Both the position numbers and the translations under genes were made by a program. 64,000 nucleotides of DNA, from assembly GCF_001612785.1 (NCBI RefSeq), contig NZ_BDBC01000015.1:186001-250000 (forward strand), given 5' to 3'. Each line of letters begins with the position of its first letter. Position 1 is the first letter of the stretch. Source of the DNA: Nocardia beijingensis NBRC 16342. GTDB taxonomy: Bacteria > Actinomycetota > Actinomycetes > Mycobacteriales > Mycobacteriaceae. Below the pieces are notes generated by a model that was not told where the DNA came from, searched no databases, and saw only the letters and a program-made list of their open reading frames with translations. Shown here piece by piece: positions 61,557 to 64,000 of this stretch.

Positions 61557-64000
61557 TGGTGCAGATTCCGGACTATTTCCCCGACTGGCTCACCGACATG
61601 GTGCTGGGGCACTTTCCGGAGGGAGATCCGGAGGGGATGCGCCGCGACGGCGACGCGTGGTCGGACGCGGCGAACGCGCTTGCGCCGGTGCGGCATCGGC
61701 TGCTCGCGGCGTTGGAGCGGTTGGACAAGGCGGTCGAGGGCGAGACCGGCGCGGAGATGCAGAAGCAGTACCGCAAGATCCTCGACCAGATCCAGGCGCA
61801 GATCGAGTTCAACAACGCCATGGCCCGGAAGTTGTACGACAACGCCACGGATACCGAATACGGACAGTACGTCCTCATCGGCATCGGCGCTGCGCTGCTG
61901 GCCCAGGTGCTCATCGATATGGCGATGCCACCGCCCGGCAGCATCGTCAAAGCGATCTCCGATCGCGCCGAGGCGAGGGTGGGGATGGAACTCGCCCAGC
62001 GCGACCTGGTGGTGGCCATATTGGGGAAGGCAGCGCGGTTCGTCGCGGAGCATCCGCGTCTGACGCTGGCCACGAAGGGCGTTTTCTTCGGGACGGCGAT
62101 CGGCGGCGGCGTCCCCTATGTCGCGCAACGTGTCCAGATGGCCCAGGGTCACCGGGAAACCATGGATTGGCAGAAGGTCTGGGTCGGAGCGGCGGCAGGC
62201 GCCGCGGGCGGTCTGGTCGGTGTCGAGGTGGGTCGTCGCGTCGCCCCCCTCGCGATCAAAGCGGGCGGTCGGGTGCTCGGCACCGTGGCGGCGGGCGGCG
62301 TCGGCGGTGTAGCCGGTGGCCTGGCGGGTGGGCTGACCGCGTGGGGTCTCACCGGGGGTGAACTGCGCGGCAAGGATTTGGCGACCATGGTGTGGACCGG
62401 GTTCGGTTCGGGCCTGGTCGGGTCGGTCGGTGCGTCCGTGCGAGCCGGACGATTGGGCGCGAACGCGAACCTGACCGAACCGGTGGCCTCCACCGGTTCG
62501 AATCCGCCTCCCGACGCCGCGCCGCCGGCCAGGATTTCCGCGCCAGGGGATGGCAGGCCGCCGCAGCTCCGGACGGCGGCACCGGAGCCCACGTCCGCCA
62601 CCAGCGAAGTGGACGCGCCTGCGGCGCGGCGTCCCGACTCCGGCGATGGATCGATGGATCCGCCCGACGATCTGTCGCCGGAGATGATGGCCGAGGGCGA
62701 CGAAATCGTCCGCCATATGGTCGACGACGCCATCGCCCGGATCATGGCGGGCGAGGACCCCGGCCACTTGCCGGACCGCAACGGCGGGACGCCGTTCGGG
62801 AGCGCACCCGACCACCCCTCGGGAGGGTCGTCGCCCTCTTCGCCGTCGTCCTCCGGACACGGCGGCGCACCGCCCGCGTGGCGGGACACCGCGATCGCGC
62901 GCACTCCGGTCGCCGTGGCCGCCCATCCCGAAGGCGGTCCGGTCACGCCGATGCCGAGCCGTCAGTTCCAGATCAGCGATCCACAGGTACGTCCGGACCA
63001 GCGGGGAGTCGATCTGATCACCGATGGGACCCTCACCCAACCGGACACTCCCGCGCTCGGCACCGAAGTCCTTTTCGACGACGGCAGCAGTTCTTACACG
63101 AGTCCGTTCCTGGTCGAACACGGCCCTGCCGGAGAGATGTACTTGCTCGCGCCGGAGCAGACGGCGGGCAACGCCTCCCAGGACATGGCGGGACCGCGAC
63201 CGGCCGGTGACATGCTCGATGGGACCACCCAGGACGGGCAACCGCTGCTCCACATCGATTTCGACGCGGAGATCGCCAGGCTGGAAGCGGAACTGGCGCA
63301 GAACACCCCGCCGGTGAGTGCGGATACCACCGCGCCGTCGATGGAATCGCCCACTCGAGCGGTGGACACCGGAACGGACGACGCCGTCGCGGGGCATGCG
63401 CAATCGATTCCGGATGCCGGGACCAACGCGCCCGACGCCCTCCCGCAGGCGAGTTCTCCGAGCCCGATGGCCGGCTCCACAGCGGCAGGACACCTTTCGA
63501 CCACACCGGAGCTACCGAACCCCGTTGCGCAGCCAAGTTCTCCGAGCTCACACACCGGCCACGCACCGGCAGGGCACGCTTCCACCACGCCGGGACCACG
63601 GAACCCCGTCGCCCCATCGAACGCACCGGAAGCGGCCGTCCCGGCGGCTACGAGCGGCGCGTCGCCCACTGGCGAACCGAGGCCACCGCTGAGCCACACA
63701 CCGCCGAGCGGCTCGCGAAGCACCGGCCCGAACACGGCACCGCTGGCGGGCGCCGCACCTGACGCCCACGGTCCCGCCGCCCACACGAATACGCCGACCT
63801 CGGCCGTGACCCCGACTTCCGCATCGCCGACGACCCCCACCGCCGCAGCCGTGCAGCCGGGTGCCGACGACGAACCCGCCGCCGATCCGGAGGAGTTCCC
63901 CACACCACCGGGCACCGTCGTGGACGACCCGCGGGAACACAACATTCAAAAGGACCCCCGGGAACACAGCGTCCAACAAGACCCCCGGGAACACAGTGTC
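61556..64000 (+). CDS. CpnT-like large type VII effector, 5' part (runs off window)
   Basis: An open frame of 815 codons with no stop before the window edge. The N terminus IPDYFPDWLTDMVLGHFPEG followed by GMRRDGDAWSDAANAL matches the CpnT-type WXG100-like domain. Hydrophobic and glycine-zipper segments (about residues 100-260, including GTVAAGGVGGVAGGLAGGLTAWG) may be membrane active. A long Pro/Ser/Thr/Ala-rich disordered region follows. From residue 791 a 9-residue repeat begins (DPREHNIQK, DPREHSVQQ, DPREHSV). In this family the C terminus usually carries a toxin domain, which is not visible here. Its start overlaps the preceding stop (TGATG). Confidence 0.85.
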   Translation, partial: MVQIPDYFPDWLTDMVLGHFPEGDPEGMRRDGDAWSDAANALAPVRHRLLAALERLDKAVEGETGAEMQKQYRKILDQIQAQIEFNNAMARKLYDNATDTEYGQYVLIGIGAALLAQVLIDMAMPPPGSIVKAISDRAEARVGMELAQRDLVVAILGKAARFVAEHPRLTLATKGVFFGTAIGGGVPYVAQRVQMAQGHRETMDWQKVWVGAAAGAAGGLVGVEVGRRVAPLAIKAGGRVLGTVAAGGVGGVAGGLAGGLTAWGLTGGELRGKDLATMVWTGFGSGLVGSVGASVRAGRLGANANLTEPVASTGSNPPPDAAPPARISAPGDGRPPQLRTAAPEPTSATSEVDAPAARRPDSGDGSMDPPDDLSPEMMAEGDEIVRHMVDDAIARIMAGEDPGHLPDRNGGTPFGSAPDHPSGGSSPSSPSSSGHGGAPPAWRDTAIARTPVAVAAHPEGGPVTPMPSRQFQISDPQVRPDQRGVDLITDGTLTQPDTPALGTEVLFDDGSSSYTSPFLVEHGPAGEMYLLAPEQTAGNASQDMAGPRPAGDMLDGTTQDGQPLLHIDFDAEIARLEAELAQNTPPVSADTTAPSMESPTRAVDTGTDDAVAGHAQSIPDAGTNAPDALPQASSPSPMAGSTAAGHLSTTPELPNPVAQPSSPSSHTGHAPAGHASTTPGPRNPVAPSNAPEAAVPAATSGASPTGEPRPPLSHTPPSGSRSTGPNTAPLAGAAPDAHGPAAHTNTPTSAVTPTSASPTTPTAAAVQPGADDEPAADPEEFPTPPGTVVDDPREHNIQKDPREHSVQQDPREHSV
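63926..64000 (+). repeat. 27-bp coding tandem repeat in the large effector
   Basis: Units at 63926-63952, 63953-63979 and 63980-64000 (partial) encode DPREHNIQK, DPREHSVQQ and DPREHSV. The array continues beyond the window. Confidence 0.9.

Noticed and set aside
62485..62500. tRNA-like GGTTCGAATCC box
   Set aside because: It lies inside the coding sequence of the large effector and no cloverleaf can be folded around it.

Overview
The window is high-GC chromosomal DNA from an actinomycete, most likely Nocardia or a close relative. The pointers are a fused LysX (MprF-type lysyltransferase plus lysyl-tRNA synthetase), GltBD, a secreted AroQ-gamma chorismate mutase, a Culp-like cutinase, DUF5313 proteins, the moxR2-like locus known from mycobacteria (Rv3690-Rv3695 order) and CpnT-like type VII secretion substrates. 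The genus is inferred from gene content; no rRNA, tRNA or CRISPR array was seen.

Layout. 1-5.7 kb: glycerophosphodiesterase, a zinc-ribbon DUF4328 membrane protein, a rhodanese, a DnaA-box cluster, then the oxidative-stress genes msrA and sodA. 5.8-8.3 kb: a yybP-ykoY type manganese riboswitch leading a GDT1/UPF0016 exporter, a TetR gene overlapping it tail to tail, and an HSD10-like SDR. 8.3-13.1 kb: methyltransferase, htpG, and a RecB/YprB-like nuclease. 13.1-19.2 kb: a copper cassette (membrane protein, YcnI, CopC, CopD), an SRPBCC protein and two DUF5313 paralogues, with three copies of a structured intergenic repeat. 19.2-25.4 kb: rraA, an S4 RNA-binding protein, lysX, a small membrane protein, a Uma2 nuclease-fold protein and a phosphatase. 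25.4-39.4 kb: two tandem secreted paralogues, cutinase, gltDB, secreted chorismate mutase, a DUF4407 protein, and a membrane adenylate cyclase preceded by an octanucleotide tandem repeat.

39.5-44.2 kb holds two transporter/regulator pairs (MFS with LysR, and a DHA2-type MFS with TetR), each with visible operators. 44.2-51.4 kb is the MoxR/DUF58/RDD/SpoIIM locus with an adenine/adenosine deaminase inserted. After a gene-free stretch (51.4-52.2 kb) come a secreted beta-propeller-like protein, a methyltransferase, an SDR behind a KstR-like operator, and a three-gene translationally coupled operon (XRE regulator, PLP aminotransferase, stand-alone PntA-like dehydrogenase). 59.2-64.0 kb starts a type VII (ESX) effector locus: a WXG100-like protein with a degenerate zincin-like motif, then a very large CpnT-like protein that runs off the window with its C-terminal domain unseen.

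Most noteworthy for follow-up: the covarying hairpin repeat family, the XRE-aminotransferase-PntA-like operon, the ESX effector pair, the octanucleotide repeat in front of the cyclase, the DnaA-box cluster, and the duplicated secreted proteins ending in LPPTGSS.
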